Shown piece by piece: positions 6,829 to 16,042 of a stretch of DNA of 64,000 nucleotides; positions within the stretch are counted from its first letter, which is position 1; each line of letters begins with the position of its first letter. Position numbers and translations under genes: made by a program. Below the pieces are notes generated by a model. That model was not told the DNA's origin. It searched no databases and saw only the letters and a program-made list of their open reading frames with translations. Where the stretch lies: positions 1,847,001-1,911,000 of the forward strand of contig NZ_CP012382.1 in the NCBI RefSeq assembly GCF_001267885.1. Direction: 5' to 3'. This DNA comes from Streptomyces ambofaciens ATCC 23877 (GTDB taxonomy: Bacteria > Actinomycetota > Actinomycetes > Streptomycetales > Streptomycetaceae).

Positions 6829-7797
6829 TCACGCCGCCAGCGACCCGGGCATCACCGCCCTCGGCCCGAACTTCGCCCGCGCGCGGTCCGCGACCTCCTC
6901 GATCCGACGGACCTTCTCGTCCACGGGATCGAAGGTGAGCTGGTGGGAGGCGTGCTCGGCGGGGGCCAGACCCTCGGCGCGCAGGGCGATCGAGCGGACC
7001 CGGGCGCGCTGGAGGCCGAGCGCCTCGTACATGCCGTAGGCGGCCCGCGTGAGCGCCGCCGAGTGCGCGGTCGGCTCCTTCAGGGTGCGGCTGCGGGTGG
7101 TCGCGGAACGGTCGGCGTAGCGCACGGTGAGGGTGAGGGTGCGGCACACCTTGTCCACGGCGCGCAGCCGGGTGCCCAGTTCCTCGGCGGCCGAGAGCAG
7201 GGCCCGGCGGTGCCGGTCCGGGGCGAGTTCGTCGCGGGTGAAGGGGCGTTCGGCGGCCAAGGAGCGCGAGATCCCGTTGGGGACGACCCGGCCGCGGTCG
7301 ACGCCGTTCGCCTTCTCGTGCAGCTCGCGGCCGGCCTTCGCGCCGACCAGCCGCTGGAGGGTGGACAGGGGGGCGGAGGCGACCCGGCCCAGGGTGTCGA
7401 GACCGTACTCGCACAGGACCCGGGCGGTCGCGGTGCCGACGCCGGGCAGCGCGGCGACGGGCTTCCCGGCGAGGAACTCCCGTACCCCGTCCTCGGGCAC
7501 CGCGCGGGTCAGCCCCGGCCGGGCGTCCCGCAGCGCCATGCGGGCCGGCATCGGGCTCGGTCCGACGCCGATCACGCAGTCGACGCCGTACAGCGCGAGG
7601 GCGCGGACGCGGATCACCGAGGCCAGCTCCACGGCGTCGCGCCCGAAGTACCGCTGCGCACCCCGCAGATCGGCCAGCGCCCCGTCCGGCGGCAGCGCCT
7701 CGACGACCGGCGTGAACTCCTCCAACAGCCCCAGCAGCCGGGGCAGGGCCGCCTCGTACATCGGCGGCAGCTGGAAACGTACGCAGAGGATGGTCAT
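6829..7797 (-). CDS. ImuB-like Y-family DNA polymerase homologue, probably catalytically inactive
   Basis: The 322-residue protein follows the Y-family plan: palm/fingers (1-150), helix-hairpin-helix PVAALPGVGTATARVL (about 150-165), and a little-finger domain. The first metal-binding Asp of motif I is gone (ILCVRFQ instead of a VDMD type), and the Glu of the D-E pair is Gly39 (PPDGALADLRG). This loss of active-site acids is the hallmark of ImuB, the adaptor that recruits DnaE2 in mutasomes. The long ImuB C-terminal tail is missing. The ATG overlaps the dnaE2 stop as ATGA, so the two are translationally coupled. Some annotations would call it DNA polymerase IV. Confidence 0.75.
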   Translation of the reverse strand: MTILCVRFQLPPMYEAALPRLLGLLEEFTPVVEALPPDGALADLRGAQRYFGRDAVELASVIRVRALALYGVDCVIGVGPSPMPARMALRDARPGLTRAVPEDGVREFLAGKPVAALPGVGTATARVLCEYGLDTLGRVASAPLSTLQRLVGAKAGRELHEKANGVDRGRVVPNGISRSLAAERPFTRDELAPDRHRRALLSAAEELGTRLRAVDKVCRTLTLTVRYADRSATTRSRTLKEPTAHSAALTRAAYGMYEALGLQRARVRSIALRAEGLAPAEHASHQLTFDPVDEKVRRIEEVADRARAKFGPRAVMPGSLAA

Positions 7798-10700
7798 CCC
7801 GCACTCCCCGGGCTCTGGTGCCACAACTTCCTTCCCACCGCGGGCCCTTCGCCCGCGGGGCGCAGATCGGCCCAGGGGTGCATCTCGTACCCCGTGGGCA
7901 TGCGGATGGTCCGCTGCCGTTCCCTCGCGTCCTGGGCCGCGGACCCGGCCGGCGCGGGCAGCCCGTCCGACCCGGCGAGCCGGCGACGCGCGGGGCCGTC
8001 CCCGGGATCGTCGCCCGGGGGGCCGCCCGTGCCGGCCAGCCGGGCCGCGACGCCCTCCAGACCCTCCTCCCGGCGCACCTCCAGCAGGTCGGCGAGGTTC
8101 CAGGCGGCGGAGCCGACCACGCTGAAACTGCGCGGGCCGCGCCGCTGCACCACCCCGCGCACCAGCAGCAGCCAGGAGTGGAAGACGGTGTGCGCGCAGG
8201 TGTCGTGCGAGTCGTCGAAGAAGGCGAGGTCGACCAGGCCGGTGCCGTCGTCGAGGGTGGAGAAGATGACCCGCCGCCCGGAGCGGACGGGCGGTGTCTG
8301 CGTGGCCGCCTTGGCGCCCGCGACCAGCACCGTCTCCCCGTGCCGGACCTCGCGCAACCGCTTGGCCGACACCACGCCCAGCTCGTCCAGGAAGGTGCGG
8401 TGGTCGTCCATCAGGTTGCGGGAGGCGTCCATGGACAGCACGCCCAGCTCGGCGCTGAGCTTCTCCGCCGAGGTGAGGTCGGGCAGCCCGGCCGGCGCCG
8501 TCCTGCGCCCGCCGGACAGCGGGAGCTGGTCGCCGCGTCCGCCCCGGGCGCCGCGGTGCAGCTCGGTCAGGTGCAGTTGCAGGTCACGGCGGTTGGCGCC
8601 GAACGCGTCCAGCGCGCCGACCTGGGCGAGCCGTCCGGCCAGCGGCCTGCTGGGGCGGGCCCGTTCCCAGAAGTCGAGCAGGGAGGCGTAGGGCTGCCCC
8701 TCGGCGATCCGTTCCGCCTCGGCCTCGCTGATGCCGTGGACGTCGCGGAGGGCGAGGCGGAGCCCCCAGGCCTTCGCCCGACGCACCTCAGTTGATTCAG
8801 ACACCAGTTCGATCCTGTGTGCGACCCCCGACTTGTTCACGTCCAGCGGCAGGATCGGCACCCCGCGCCGCCGGGCGTCCGCCAGCAGCAGCCGCTTGGG
8901 GTACATGCCGGGGTCGTGGGTGAGCAGGCCGGCGTAGAAGGCGGCCGGGTGATGGGCCTTCAGCCACGCCGACTGGTACGTCGGCACCGCGAAGGCGACC
9001 GCGTGCGCCTTGCAGAAGCCGTACGAGCCGAAGGCCTCGACGATCTCCCAGGTCCGCCCGATCGTCTCCGCGTCGTACCCGCGCGCCGCCGCGTGCTGGG
9101 CGAACCACACCTTGATCCGCCCCTGCGACTCCGGGTCGGACAGCCCGCGCCGCACGCGGTCCGCCTCGCCGCGCCCGCAGCCGGTCATGATGGCCACGAT
9201 GTCGATGACCTGCTCGTGGAAGACGACGACTCCGTAGGTGCCCTCCAGCGGCTCCGACAGGTCCTCGTGCGGGTAGCGCACCGGCGCCCGCCCGTGCCGG
9301 GCCTCGATGAACGGCCGCACCATGTCGGCGGCGACCGGACCGGGCCTGAAGAGCGAGATGTCGACGACGAGGTCGTGGAAGGTCGAGGGCTGGAGCCGCC
9401 CGACCAGGTCCCGCTGCCCCGGCGACTCGATCTGGAAGCAGCCCAGCGTCTCCGCGGAGCGGATCATCCGGTACGTCGCCGGATCGCCCTCCGGCACCGA
9501 GTCCAGGTCGACCTCGGCGCCCGTCGCCCGCTTCACCTCGGCCACGGCGTGCGCCATCGCCGACTGCATCCGCACCCCGAGCACGTCCAGCTTGAGCAGT
9601 CCGAGATCCTCGACGTCGTCCTTGTCGAACTGCGCCATGGGGAAGCCCTCGCCGCTGGTCGGCATGACCGGCGTACGGGAGAGCAGGGAGGCGTCGGAGA
9701 GCAGCACTCCGCAGGGGTGCATGGCGACCCCGCGCGGGAGGGCGTCCAGGCCCTCGACCAGCTCCCACAGCTTCCCGTACTCCTCCTTCCGCCCCGCCAG
9801 CTCCCTCAGCTCGGGCAGCTCCTCCAGTGCGGCGCGGGCGTCGCGGGCCCGGATGTGCGGGAAGGACTTGGCGACGCGGTCGATCTCCGCCGGGTCCATG
9901 GACAGGGCGGCACCGACGTCACGGATGGCGTGGCGCACGCGGTACGTCTCCGGCATCGCGACCGTGGCGACCCGCTCGGTGCCGAAGCGGTCGATGATCG
10001 CGCGGTAGACCTCCAGGCGGCGCGCGGACTCCACGTCGATGTCGATGTCGGGGAGCACGACCCGTTCCTTGGACAGGAAGCGCTCCATCAGCAGCCCGTG
10101 TCGGACCGGGTCGGCGTGCGCGATGCCGAGGAGGTGGTTGACGAGCGAGCCCGCGCCGGAGCCGCGCGCGGCGACCCGGATGCCCATGTGCCGCACGTCG
10201 TCCACGACCTGGGCGACGGTGAGGAAGTACGAGGCGAAGCCGTGGTGGGCGATGATGTCCAGCTCGTGGTGCATCCGCTCCCAGTACGCGCGGCGCCGGT
10301 CGTAGCCGCGCAGCACCATGCCCGCCGCCGCCCGGGAGGCGAGCGCGCGCTGGGCGGTGCGGCGGCCGGCGCCGACCAGGTGCGGCTCGGGGAAGTGGAC
10401 GGCGCCCATGCCGAGGTCGTCGTCCGGGTCGACCAGGCACTCGGCGGCCGTGGCCTGCGTCTGCTCCAGCAGACGGTGGGCCGTGTCGCGCCGGAAGCCC
10501 GCGGCCTCGACGATCCGCTCGGCGGCGTGCCGCATGGCGCCGGCGTCCTTCAGCCAGGCCTCGCCGGAGTCCGGTTCCCCGTTCGCTTCGATGGGGACCA
10601 GGCGGCGGGCCGCGTCCAGGACGTCGGCGACCGGGCCCTGGCCGGGGTCGGCGTAACGGACGGCGTTGGTGAGCACCGGCCGGACGCCCTGCTCGGCGGC

Positions 10701-11327
10701 GAGGCCGACGGTGCGGGCGGCCAGGCGCAGGGAACCGGGCCCGGTGCCTTCGCGGCCGTGCCAGACGGCCTCCAGACGCAGGGCGTCGCCGTAGACCTCG
10801 CGCCAGGGGGCGAGGAGCTTCGCCGCGCGGTCGGGGCGGCCGGCGGCGAGGGCGCGGCCGACGTCGGAGGAGGGGCCGAGCAGCACGGTCAGGCCGGCAC
10901 CGTGGTTGTCGGCCCAGGACAGCAGCGGGGTGCCCTCGCAGGTGTGGGCGGCGGACACCAGCCGGCACAGGTCGGCCCAGCCGCGGGCGCCGTCCCGGGC
11001 GAGGAAGGTCACCCGCGGGGCCGACTCGTCGACGAAGGCTCCGCCGCGCACGGGGACACGGCGCCGGTCCCTGCGTACGGAGGTCTCCGTGCGGTCCGCT
11101 CCGGGCTCGGGGGCGGCCACCGCCAGCTCCGCGCCGAACAGCGGACGGACACCCGCCTTCGCGCAGGCCTTGGCGAAGCGGACCGTGCCCGCCAGGGTGT
11201 CGCGGTCGGTGAGGGCGAGGGCGTCCATGCCCCGTTCGAAGGCGCGCTCGGCCAGCCGCTCCGGGTGGGAGGCGCCGTAGCGGGCGGAGAACCCGGAGAC
11301 GGTGTGCAGATGCGTGAAACCCGGCAC
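7794..11327 (-). CDS. dnaE2: error-prone DNA polymerase III alpha subunit DnaE2
   Basis: The 1177-residue C-family polymerase begins with a PHP domain (FTHLHTVSGFSARYG...ALTDRDTLAG, about 1-210). Catalytic acids are in VLPDIDIDVESARR in the palm. The fingers and tandem helix-hairpin-helix follow, and an OB fold lies near the C-terminus (about 990-1080). DnaE2 replicates across damaged bases and drives induced mutation. I chose the GTG at 11327: GGGAGG lies 5 bp before it, whereas the GTG at 11333 overlaps that ribosome site. An SOS box lies 35 bp upstream, and the ImuB-like gene follows with an ATGA overlap. No imuA gene is seen in the window. Confidence 0.93.
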   Translation of the reverse strand: MPGFTHLHTVSGFSARYGASHPERLAERAFERGMDALALTDRDTLAGTVRFAKACAKAGVRPLFGAELAVAAPEPGADRTETSVRRDRRRVPVRGGAFVDESAPRVTFLARDGARGWADLCRLVSAAHTCEGTPLLSWADNHGAGLTVLLGPSSDVGRALAAGRPDRAAKLLAPWREVYGDALRLEAVWHGREGTGPGSLRLAARTVGLAAEQGVRPVLTNAVRYADPGQGPVADVLDAARRLVPIEANGEPDSGEAWLKDAGAMRHAAERIVEAAGFRRDTAHRLLEQTQATAAECLVDPDDDLGMGAVHFPEPHLVGAGRRTAQRALASRAAAGMVLRGYDRRRAYWERMHHELDIIAHHGFASYFLTVAQVVDDVRHMGIRVAARGSGAGSLVNHLLGIAHADPVRHGLLMERFLSKERVVLPDIDIDVESARRLEVYRAIIDRFGTERVATVAMPETYRVRHAIRDVGAALSMDPAEIDRVAKSFPHIRARDARAALEELPELRELAGRKEEYGKLWELVEGLDALPRGVAMHPCGVLLSDASLLSRTPVMPTSGEGFPMAQFDKDDVEDLGLLKLDVLGVRMQSAMAHAVAEVKRATGAEVDLDSVPEGDPATYRMIRSAETLGCFQIESPGQRDLVGRLQPSTFHDLVVDISLFRPGPVAADMVRPFIEARHGRAPVRYPHEDLSEPLEGTYGVVVFHEQVIDIVAIMTGCGRGEADRVRRGLSDPESQGRIKVWFAQHAAARGYDAETIGRTWEIVEAFGSYGFCKAHAVAFAVPTYQSAWLKAHHPAAFYAGLLTHDPGMYPKRLLLADARRRGVPILPLDVNKSGVAHRIELVSESTEVRRAKAWGLRLALRDVHGISEAEAERIAEGQPYASLLDFWERARPSRPLAGRLAQVGALDAFGANRRDLQLHLTELHRGARGGRGDQLPLSGGRRTAPAGLPDLTSAEKLSAELGVLSMDASRNLMDDHRTFLDELGVVSAKRLREVRHGETVLVAGAKAATQTPPVRSGRRVIFSTLDDGTGLVDLAFFDDSHDTCAHTVFHSWLLLVRGVVQRRGPRSFSVVGSAAWNLADLLEVRREEGLEGVAARLAGTGGPPGDDPGDGPARRRLAGSDGLPAPAGSAAQDARERQRTIRMPTGYEMHPWADLRPAGEGPAVGRKLWHQSPGSAG

Positions 11328-11361
11328 ACGCACCTCCCGATCCTTTGAACCCGACGCCTTA

Positions 11362-11377
11362 TCGAACGTCTGTTCCC
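11362..11377. promoter_or_regulatory. LexA SOS box for dnaE2
   Basis: TCGAACGTCTGTTCCC contains GAAC-N4-GTTC, the actinobacterial LexA core (TCGAAC-N4-GTTCGA), with two mismatches in the outer right arm. It lies 35 bp before the DnaE2 start on its coding side, where LexA would block the promoter. The only other divergent gene starts at 11481, over 100 bp away. Induction of the polymerase pair by DNA damage is therefore the straightforward reading. Confidence 0.8.
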
Positions 11378-11480
11378 AACTACCTCACCCCCACCATACC
11401 CCCATCCTCGAATGTTTGTGCGACATCCGTTCGGCCCCGCCCCACCTGCGCAAACGCCTCTCGGCCCGGACCGTGGGGAC

Positions 11481-12539
11481 ATGTCGCACACCCCAGGCAC
11501 CGGCACCCGGAGCGGCTCCTTCCTCGGTGAGGTGAAAGACGCCGTCACCCCACGGGCCACCCTGCTCGTGCTCGGGGTGATCGCGCTCCAGCTGCTGTTC
11601 ATCGCCTCCTACGTGGGAGCGCTGCACGACCCGAGGCCGAAGGACGTGCCCTTCGGGGTGGTCGCTCCTGCGGCGGCGGCCGAGCGGACGCTGAGCACAC
11701 TGGAGCGGCTGCCCGGATCGCCGCTGGACCCGCGCGCGGTGGCCGACGCGGCGGACGCCCGGAAGCAGATCGAGAACCGGGAGATCGACGGCGCCCTGGT
11801 CGTCGCCCCCTCCGGCCGCACCGACACCCTGCTGGTCGCCTCCGGCGGCGGCACCGTCCTCGCCACCACCCTGGAGAGCCTCGTCGCCCAGGTGGAGCGG
11901 TCCGAAGGCCGTGCGGTGCGGACCGTCGACGTGGCCCCGGCCTCGGACCGGGACTTCGACGGGCTGTCGTCCTTCTACCTGATCGTGGGCTGGTGCGTCG
12001 GCGGCTACCTGTGCGCCTCGATCCTGGCGATCAGCGCCGGCGCCCGCCCGGCCAACCCGGTCCGCGCGGCGATCCGGCTGATCGTGATGGCCCTGGTCGC
12101 CATCGTCGGCGGGCTCGGCGGCGCGGTGATCGTCGGACCGGTCCTGGGCGCGCTGCCCGGCAGCGTGGTGGACCTGTGGGGGCTGGGCGCGCTGATCACC
12201 TTCGCCGTGGGCGCCGCGACACTCGCCCTCCAGGGCGTCCTCGGGGTGGTCGGCATCGGGCTGGCGATCCTGCTGGTGGTGATCGCGGGCAATCCGAGCG
12301 CGGGCGGCGCCTTCCCGCTGCCGATGCTGCCGCCGTTCTGGAGGGAGATCGGGCCGTGGCTCCCACCGGGTGCGGGCACCTGGACGGCCCGCTCGATCGC
12401 CTACTTCAAGGGCAACGACACGACCGTCTCCCTGGTGGTGCTGTGGGCGTGGGCGGTCGCGGGGACGGTGATCACGGTGCTGGCGGCCGTGCTGCGCGGC
12501 GCGCGCCGGGAACCGGAGCTGCCCCCGCAGACGGGCTGA
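11481..12539 (+). CDS. integral membrane protein, YhgE/Pip or DUF3533-like
   Basis: The 352-residue protein has one N-terminal transmembrane helix (LLVLGVIALQLLFIASYVGAL), an extracellular domain of about 130 residues, and then five or six helices (from DGLSSFYLIVGWCVGGYLCAS onward). This one-plus-five arrangement resembles the ABC-2/YhgE-Pip/DUF3533 family of membrane proteins, some of which export small molecules or act as receptors. The ATG at 11481 follows GTGGGGAC; an in-frame upstream ATG at 11412 would add unconserved Pro-rich residues. No ATPase gene is adjacent, so it is not obviously part of an ABC exporter. Substrate unknown. Confidence 0.7.
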   Translation: MSHTPGTGTRSGSFLGEVKDAVTPRATLLVLGVIALQLLFIASYVGALHDPRPKDVPFGVVAPAAAAERTLSTLERLPGSPLDPRAVADAADARKQIENREIDGALVVAPSGRTDTLLVASGGGTVLATTLESLVAQVERSEGRAVRTVDVAPASDRDFDGLSSFYLIVGWCVGGYLCASILAISAGARPANPVRAAIRLIVMALVAIVGGLGGAVIVGPVLGALPGSVVDLWGLGALITFAVGAATLALQGVLGVVGIGLAILLVVIAGNPSAGGAFPLPMLPPFWREIGPWLPPGAGTWTARSIAYFKGNDTTVSLVVLWAWAVAGTVITVLAAVLRGARREPELPPQTG

Positions 12540-12557
12540 GCCGCCCGCGGACACGCC

Positions 12558-12591
12558 GAAGTCCCGCCCCTCGCGCGCGGGACGGGACTTC
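12558..12591. terminator. hairpin between convergent membrane protein and protease genes
   Basis: GAAGTCCCG at 12558-12566 pairs with CGGGACTTC at 12583-12591, and inner GC pairs extend the stem over a short CG-rich loop. It lies 18 bp after one stop and 21 bp after the other, so it probably terminates both transcripts. Confidence 0.75.
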
Positions 12592-12612
12592 AGTGCTGCA
12601 CAGGTGCGCTGC

Positions 12613-13695
12613 TCAGCCGATCTGCGTACCGGTGGCCGACAGGGCCTCCGTCACCGGCTGGAAGAAGGTCTCACCGCCGGAGGTGCAGTCGCCGCTGCCA
12701 CCGGAGGTGAGGCCCACGGCCTTGTCGCCCGAGAAGAGCGAGCCGCCGCTGTCGCCGGGCTCGGCGCAGACGTCGGTCTGGATCAGGCCGTTGACGATGT
12801 CGCCGTTGCCGTAGTTCACGGTGGCGTCCAGGCCGGTGACCTTGCCGGAGTGCACCTGGGTGGTGGAGCCGCTGCGGGTCACCTCCATGCCGACGGTGGC
12901 CTCGGCGGCGCCCGAGATGGCCTGCGAGGAGCCGTTGTAGAGGTTGACCTCGCTCGGGTGGTCCACCGCGCCGGAGTACTTGACCAGGCCGTAGTCGTTG
13001 TCCGGGAAGCTGGACGTCACGTTGTCGCCCAGCTGGTTGCCGGAGGAGTCCTGCCAGCTGGTGATGCCTTCGGTGCAGTGACCGGCGGTCAGGAAGTGCG
13101 GCTCCCCGCCCTTGGTCACGTTGAAGCCGAGCGAGCAGCGGCCACTGCCGTCGGTGATGGCGTCGCCGCCCGCGATGAAGGGCTTGTACTCACCCTTGGT
13201 CCGCTGGAGCTCGGCCTTGGCGCCGAGCCCGTCGACCACCTTGGTCAGCTTGGCCCACTCGGCCTCGGAGACCGTGCGGTCGGCGGTGACGACGACCTTG
13301 TTGGTGACCGGGTCGGTCGCCCAGGCGGTACCCGGGACGGCCGCGTCCTCGGCGAGGGTGGTGCGCGCGCTCTTCAGCTCGGCGAGCGAGTTCTCGACGA
13401 CTCTGGCCTCGGCGCCGGCCTCCTCGACCGCCTGCGCGGCGGTCTCGTCGAGCACGTTGACCACGAGGCTCTTCGCCTTCGCGTCGTAGTACGTGCCCGC
13501 CGCGTCGGTGCCGAGGTCGCCCAGCAGCGCGGAGGCGAGCTTTCCGGCCGCCGTGACCGACAGGGTCTGGGGGGCGGCGGCCTTCGGGGCCTCGCTGGCG
13601 TTCGCACTCTGGAAGGTGACTCCCGCGGCGACCAGTGCGGTGATTCCCGCACCTACCACGGCGGCCCGTCGCCTGGGTATGCGTCGGTGCTTCAA
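12613..13695 (-). CDS. streptogrisin-type secreted serine protease, S1E family
   Basis: The 360-residue precursor has a signal peptide (about 1-33, ending SANA), a long propeptide with an alpha-lytic-type pro-domain (about 35-165), and a chymotrypsin-like domain beginning IAGGDAI. The triad is visible: His in TAGHC, Asp in DNDYGLV, Ser in GDSGGSL. Cysteine pairs match S1E enzymes, and the overall form is close to streptogrisin D. These proteases digest extracellular protein and often act at the onset of differentiation. The start is a TTG: AGGAGG lies 7 bp before it, and the intervening ATG is out of frame and stops at once. Confidence 0.92.
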   Translation of the reverse strand: MKHRRIPRRRAAVVGAGITALVAAGVTFQSANASEAPKAAAPQTLSVTAAGKLASALLGDLGTDAAGTYYDAKAKSLVVNVLDETAAQAVEEAGAEARVVENSLAELKSARTTLAEDAAVPGTAWATDPVTNKVVVTADRTVSEAEWAKLTKVVDGLGAKAELQRTKGEYKPFIAGGDAITDGSGRCSLGFNVTKGGEPHFLTAGHCTEGITSWQDSSGNQLGDNVTSSFPDNDYGLVKYSGAVDHPSEVNLYNGSSQAISGAAEATVGMEVTRSGSTTQVHSGKVTGLDATVNYGNGDIVNGLIQTDVCAEPGDSGGSLFSGDKAVGLTSGGSGDCTSGGETFFQPVTEALSATGTQIG

Positions 13696-14055
13696 CTCAT
13701 GTCCTCCTGTGGGGGGTCGGCCCGGGAGGTTGTGGGGACCTCGCGAACCGGAAGGCTGGTTGACGAGCGCTCACTCTTCCGAACACACAGGGGGCACACA
13801 AGGTCGACTTCAGGACGTGCGCACGACAACACCAGCGCGGTCACACGACCTTCACCATTCATGTCCCTTCCAGCAGGATTCGCGCGGCGAACACATCAGC
13901 AAACGTTACGGGCGAGTAACAGCGGTCCGGCCGACCGGATCTCGCCCTGTCCGGAACTCGACTCTTGCGCGTCCCTCCACGCGTGTGCGTCTACACGCGG
14001 TGGCGACCTTCGGAACCGGGCCAGGACGGCCCGGGACCGGACCAGGACAAGGGAA
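13696..14055. other. intergenic region between two protease genes
   Basis: This non-coding stretch holds the promoter and ribosome site (AGGAGG at 13703-13708 on the minus strand) of the 360-residue protease gene. It is less GC-rich than its surroundings between about 13770 and 13930, as expected for a promoter region. I see no gene, clear operator or repeat in it. Confidence 0.5.
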
Positions 14056-14087
14056 AGCCCCCGCACACCTGTCGGTGTGCGGGGGCT
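14056..14087 (-). terminator. strong hairpin after the streptogrisin B-like gene
   Basis: AGCCCCCGCACACC (14056-14069) and GGTGTGCGGGGGCT (14074-14087) form a perfect 14-bp stem with a 4-nt loop (TGTC). It starts 33 bp after the stop codon of the minus-strand protease gene and is the clear end of that transcript. Confidence 0.85.
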
Positions 14088-14119
14088 AGTGCACCGCCGG
14101 CTGCGATCCGGGGACCGGC

Positions 14120-15019
14120 CTAGTAGACGCTGACGCCGTAGGCGCTCAGGGCCTCCGTGACCGGCTGGAAGAACGTCGTACCGCCGGAGGAGCAGTTGCC
14201 GCTGCCGCCGGAGGTCAGACCGTACGCGGTGCCGTTGCTGCCGTAGAGCGCGCCGCCGGAGTCACCGGGCTCGGCGCAGACCGTGGTCTGGATCAGCCCG
14301 CCGACGACGTCGCCGCCGCCGTAGTTGACGGTGGCGTTCAGGGCGGTGACCCGGCCGCTGTGGGTGCCGGTGGTGGAACCGTCGCGGATGACCGTGGTGC
14401 CCACGCTCGGGGTGGCCGCACGGGTGATGTCCACGCCGTTCGCGGTGCCGGGCCGGCTGACGGACCCGGAGTACCGGACGAGACCGTAGTCGTTGCCCGG
14501 GAAGCTGGAGCCGGCCGTGGAGCCGATGACCGAGGTGCGCCCGGAGTTGGAGTACCAGGTGCCCGCGCCGTCGGTGCAGTGACCGGCGGTCAGGAAGTAC
14601 TCGGTCCCGTTGCTGGCCCGGACGTTGAAGCCGAGGGAGCACCGCCAGCTGCTCGCGTAGATGGCGTCACCGCCCTGGATGAGCTTGTTGAACGTGCCGG
14701 GGGTGCGCTTGATCGTGAGCGCGCCGGCCTTGTCGCCGGCCTGCTCCTTGATCTTCGCGATCTCGGCCTGGGAGACCGTGCTGTCGACCGTGAGAAGCAC
14801 CCGGTTGCCGTCGACGGCCCAGGCGGTGCCGGGGACGTCGGCCTTGAGCACCGCGCCGCTGGCGCTGTTGAGCTCGGCGGCACTGAAGGTGGCCGGGGTC
14901 GGTGCTGCGGTCGCGCTGGGGATCGCGATCGCGGCCGCGGCCACGAGGCCGGAGGAGACGGCGATCAGCCGAGTCCGTCTCGTGAAGCCACTGCGGGGGG
15001 TGGTGCGCTTGTTCCTCAC
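14120..15019 (-). CDS. streptogrisin B-like secreted serine protease
   Basis: The 299-residue preproenzyme has exactly the length of S. griseus streptogrisin B precursor. It has an Arg-rich signal peptide start ([16 protein letters not shown]), a hydrophobic core ending SATAA near residue 40, a short propeptide (about 40-112), and a mature enzyme beginning near IQGGDAIY. His (TAGHC), Asp (GNDYGLV) and Ser (GDSGGAL) form the triad, and the last residues [16 protein letters not shown] match the streptogrisin A/B family. The GTG at 15019 lies 8 bp after GGAGG; a GTG at 15034 overlaps that site and was rejected. It is the second of two related proteases in tandem. Confidence 0.93.
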   Translation of the reverse strand: MRNKRTTPRSGFTRRTRLIAVSSGLVAAAAIAIPSATAAPTPATFSAAELNSASGAVLKADVPGTAWAVDGNRVLLTVDSTVSQAEIAKIKEQAGDKAGALTIKRTPGTFNKLIQGGDAIYASSWRCSLGFNVRASNGTEYFLTAGHCTDGAGTWYSNSGRTSVIGSTAGSSFPGNDYGLVRYSGSVSRPGTANGVDITRAATPSVGTTVIRDGSTTGTHSGRVTALNATVNYGGGDVVGGLIQTTVCAEPGDSGGALYGSNGTAYGLTSGGSGNCSSGGTTFFQPVTEALSAYGVSVY

Positions 15020-15232
15020 TTTTCGTTCCTCCACGGGGGAAGTCGGGGGCCCCTCCTGTGGGGTTGGGGGCCCGTGAGGCGCAGCCAGGGGCGGGAACGT
15101 CCGGGTTCCGGACGCGTCGTGCTCCTGACAAGCGCTGAGGTTGGAGTATTCGGCCGAACGACCGGTCGGCGCAAGGGTGCCTTTCGGCCGTCGCCTTTTG
15201 AACCACCCGCCTCCGCCCCCGGAGGACGGCGT

Positions 15233-16015
15233 TCAGCGCGGTTCGCGCTCCCCCGCCTCGACGCGGACCTCCAGGGTGTTCCCCGGCGGAGGGAAAGGGC
15301 AGACGAAGTGGTCGGCGAAGGCACACGGCGGCAGCAGCGCGCGATTGAAGTCGACCGTGGTACGGCCTTCGGCGTCCGGCGCGGCCGGCCGCAGGAACCG
15401 GAAGCGGTAACTGGTGCTCCCGCTGGTGGCGTCGGCGAAGACGGCCCACAGCGAGCCGTCCTCCTCGACGCTCACCTGGAGGGTGAGCTCTCGCCCCTCC
15501 AGCGCGAAGGCCAGTTCCCCGCCGAGGCCGAGCCCGCGCTCCCGCCCGTCCGCGTTCGGCACCCGCACGCTGCGCCGCCCGGTGTCGTACGGCGTGAAGC
15601 GCCCCGGCACCGACCAGCGCGGATCGTGGGGCGTGGCCGCGATGCCGCCGAAGGCCCGCCGCGCCCCGGCGGCCGGGTCGAAGTCACGCACACCCCAGGC
15701 GCCCTCGCGCCTCAGGACGACCAGGTGCCGCTCGCCGTGGACCACCCGGGAACCCGCCGGCCCCGGATCGGCCGTGAGCCGCACCTCCCCGTCGAGGGGC
15801 CGGCCGTCCACGGTGAGCCCGTCCGTCCCGGCGGCCGTCAGCAGCACCGCCTCGCCGTCCGTCGTCCAACTCCCGGGAACGTCGGGCAGGTGCCCGTCCG
15901 GATGGTCCTCCAGCCAGTACGTGCCGGTCAGCGCGAGCGGCCCGTAGGGCGCCGCCACCGCCGCGACGCGCTGTGCGTGCCACCGCTTCCACTCGTCGGA
16001 TGCGTCCGTCGTCAC
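15233..16015 (-). CDS. DUF1684 domain protein
   Basis: The 260-residue cytoplasmic protein matches DUF1684: the N-terminal DEWKRWHAQRVAAVAAPYGPLALTGTYWL segment, a central beta-rich region, and the C-terminal signature TTVDFNRALLPPCAFADHFVCPFPPPGN around 225-252. The conserved Cys/His pair near the end is a family feature of unknown role. The GTG at 16015 lies 8 bp after GGGAGGG; the in-frame GTG at 16024 is too close to that site. It lies 27 bp downstream of the DUF5685-like gene and is probably co-transcribed with it. Function unknown. Confidence 0.82.
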   Translation of the reverse strand: MTTDASDEWKRWHAQRVAAVAAPYGPLALTGTYWLEDHPDGHLPDVPGSWTTDGEAVLLTAAGTDGLTVDGRPLDGEVRLTADPGPAGSRVVHGERHLVVLRREGAWGVRDFDPAAGARRAFGGIAATPHDPRWSVPGRFTPYDTGRRSVRVPNADGRERGLGLGGELAFALEGRELTLQVSVEEDGSLWAVFADATSGSTSYRFRFLRPAAPDAEGRTTVDFNRALLPPCAFADHFVCPFPPPGNTLEVRVEAGEREPR

Positions 16016-16042
16016 GCGGACCACCCTCCCACGCCGGGTGCT

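Noticed and set aside
8817..11348. Long plus-strand open frame of 843 codons
   Set aside because: It is antisense to dnaE2, whose minus-strand translation has all polymerase motifs. The plus frame gives low-complexity, unrecognisable protein, a common artefact at this GC content.
11412..11480. Earlier ATG for the membrane protein at 11481
   Set aside because: The added 23 residues are Pro-rich and unlike the family, and no ribosome site precedes the ATG.
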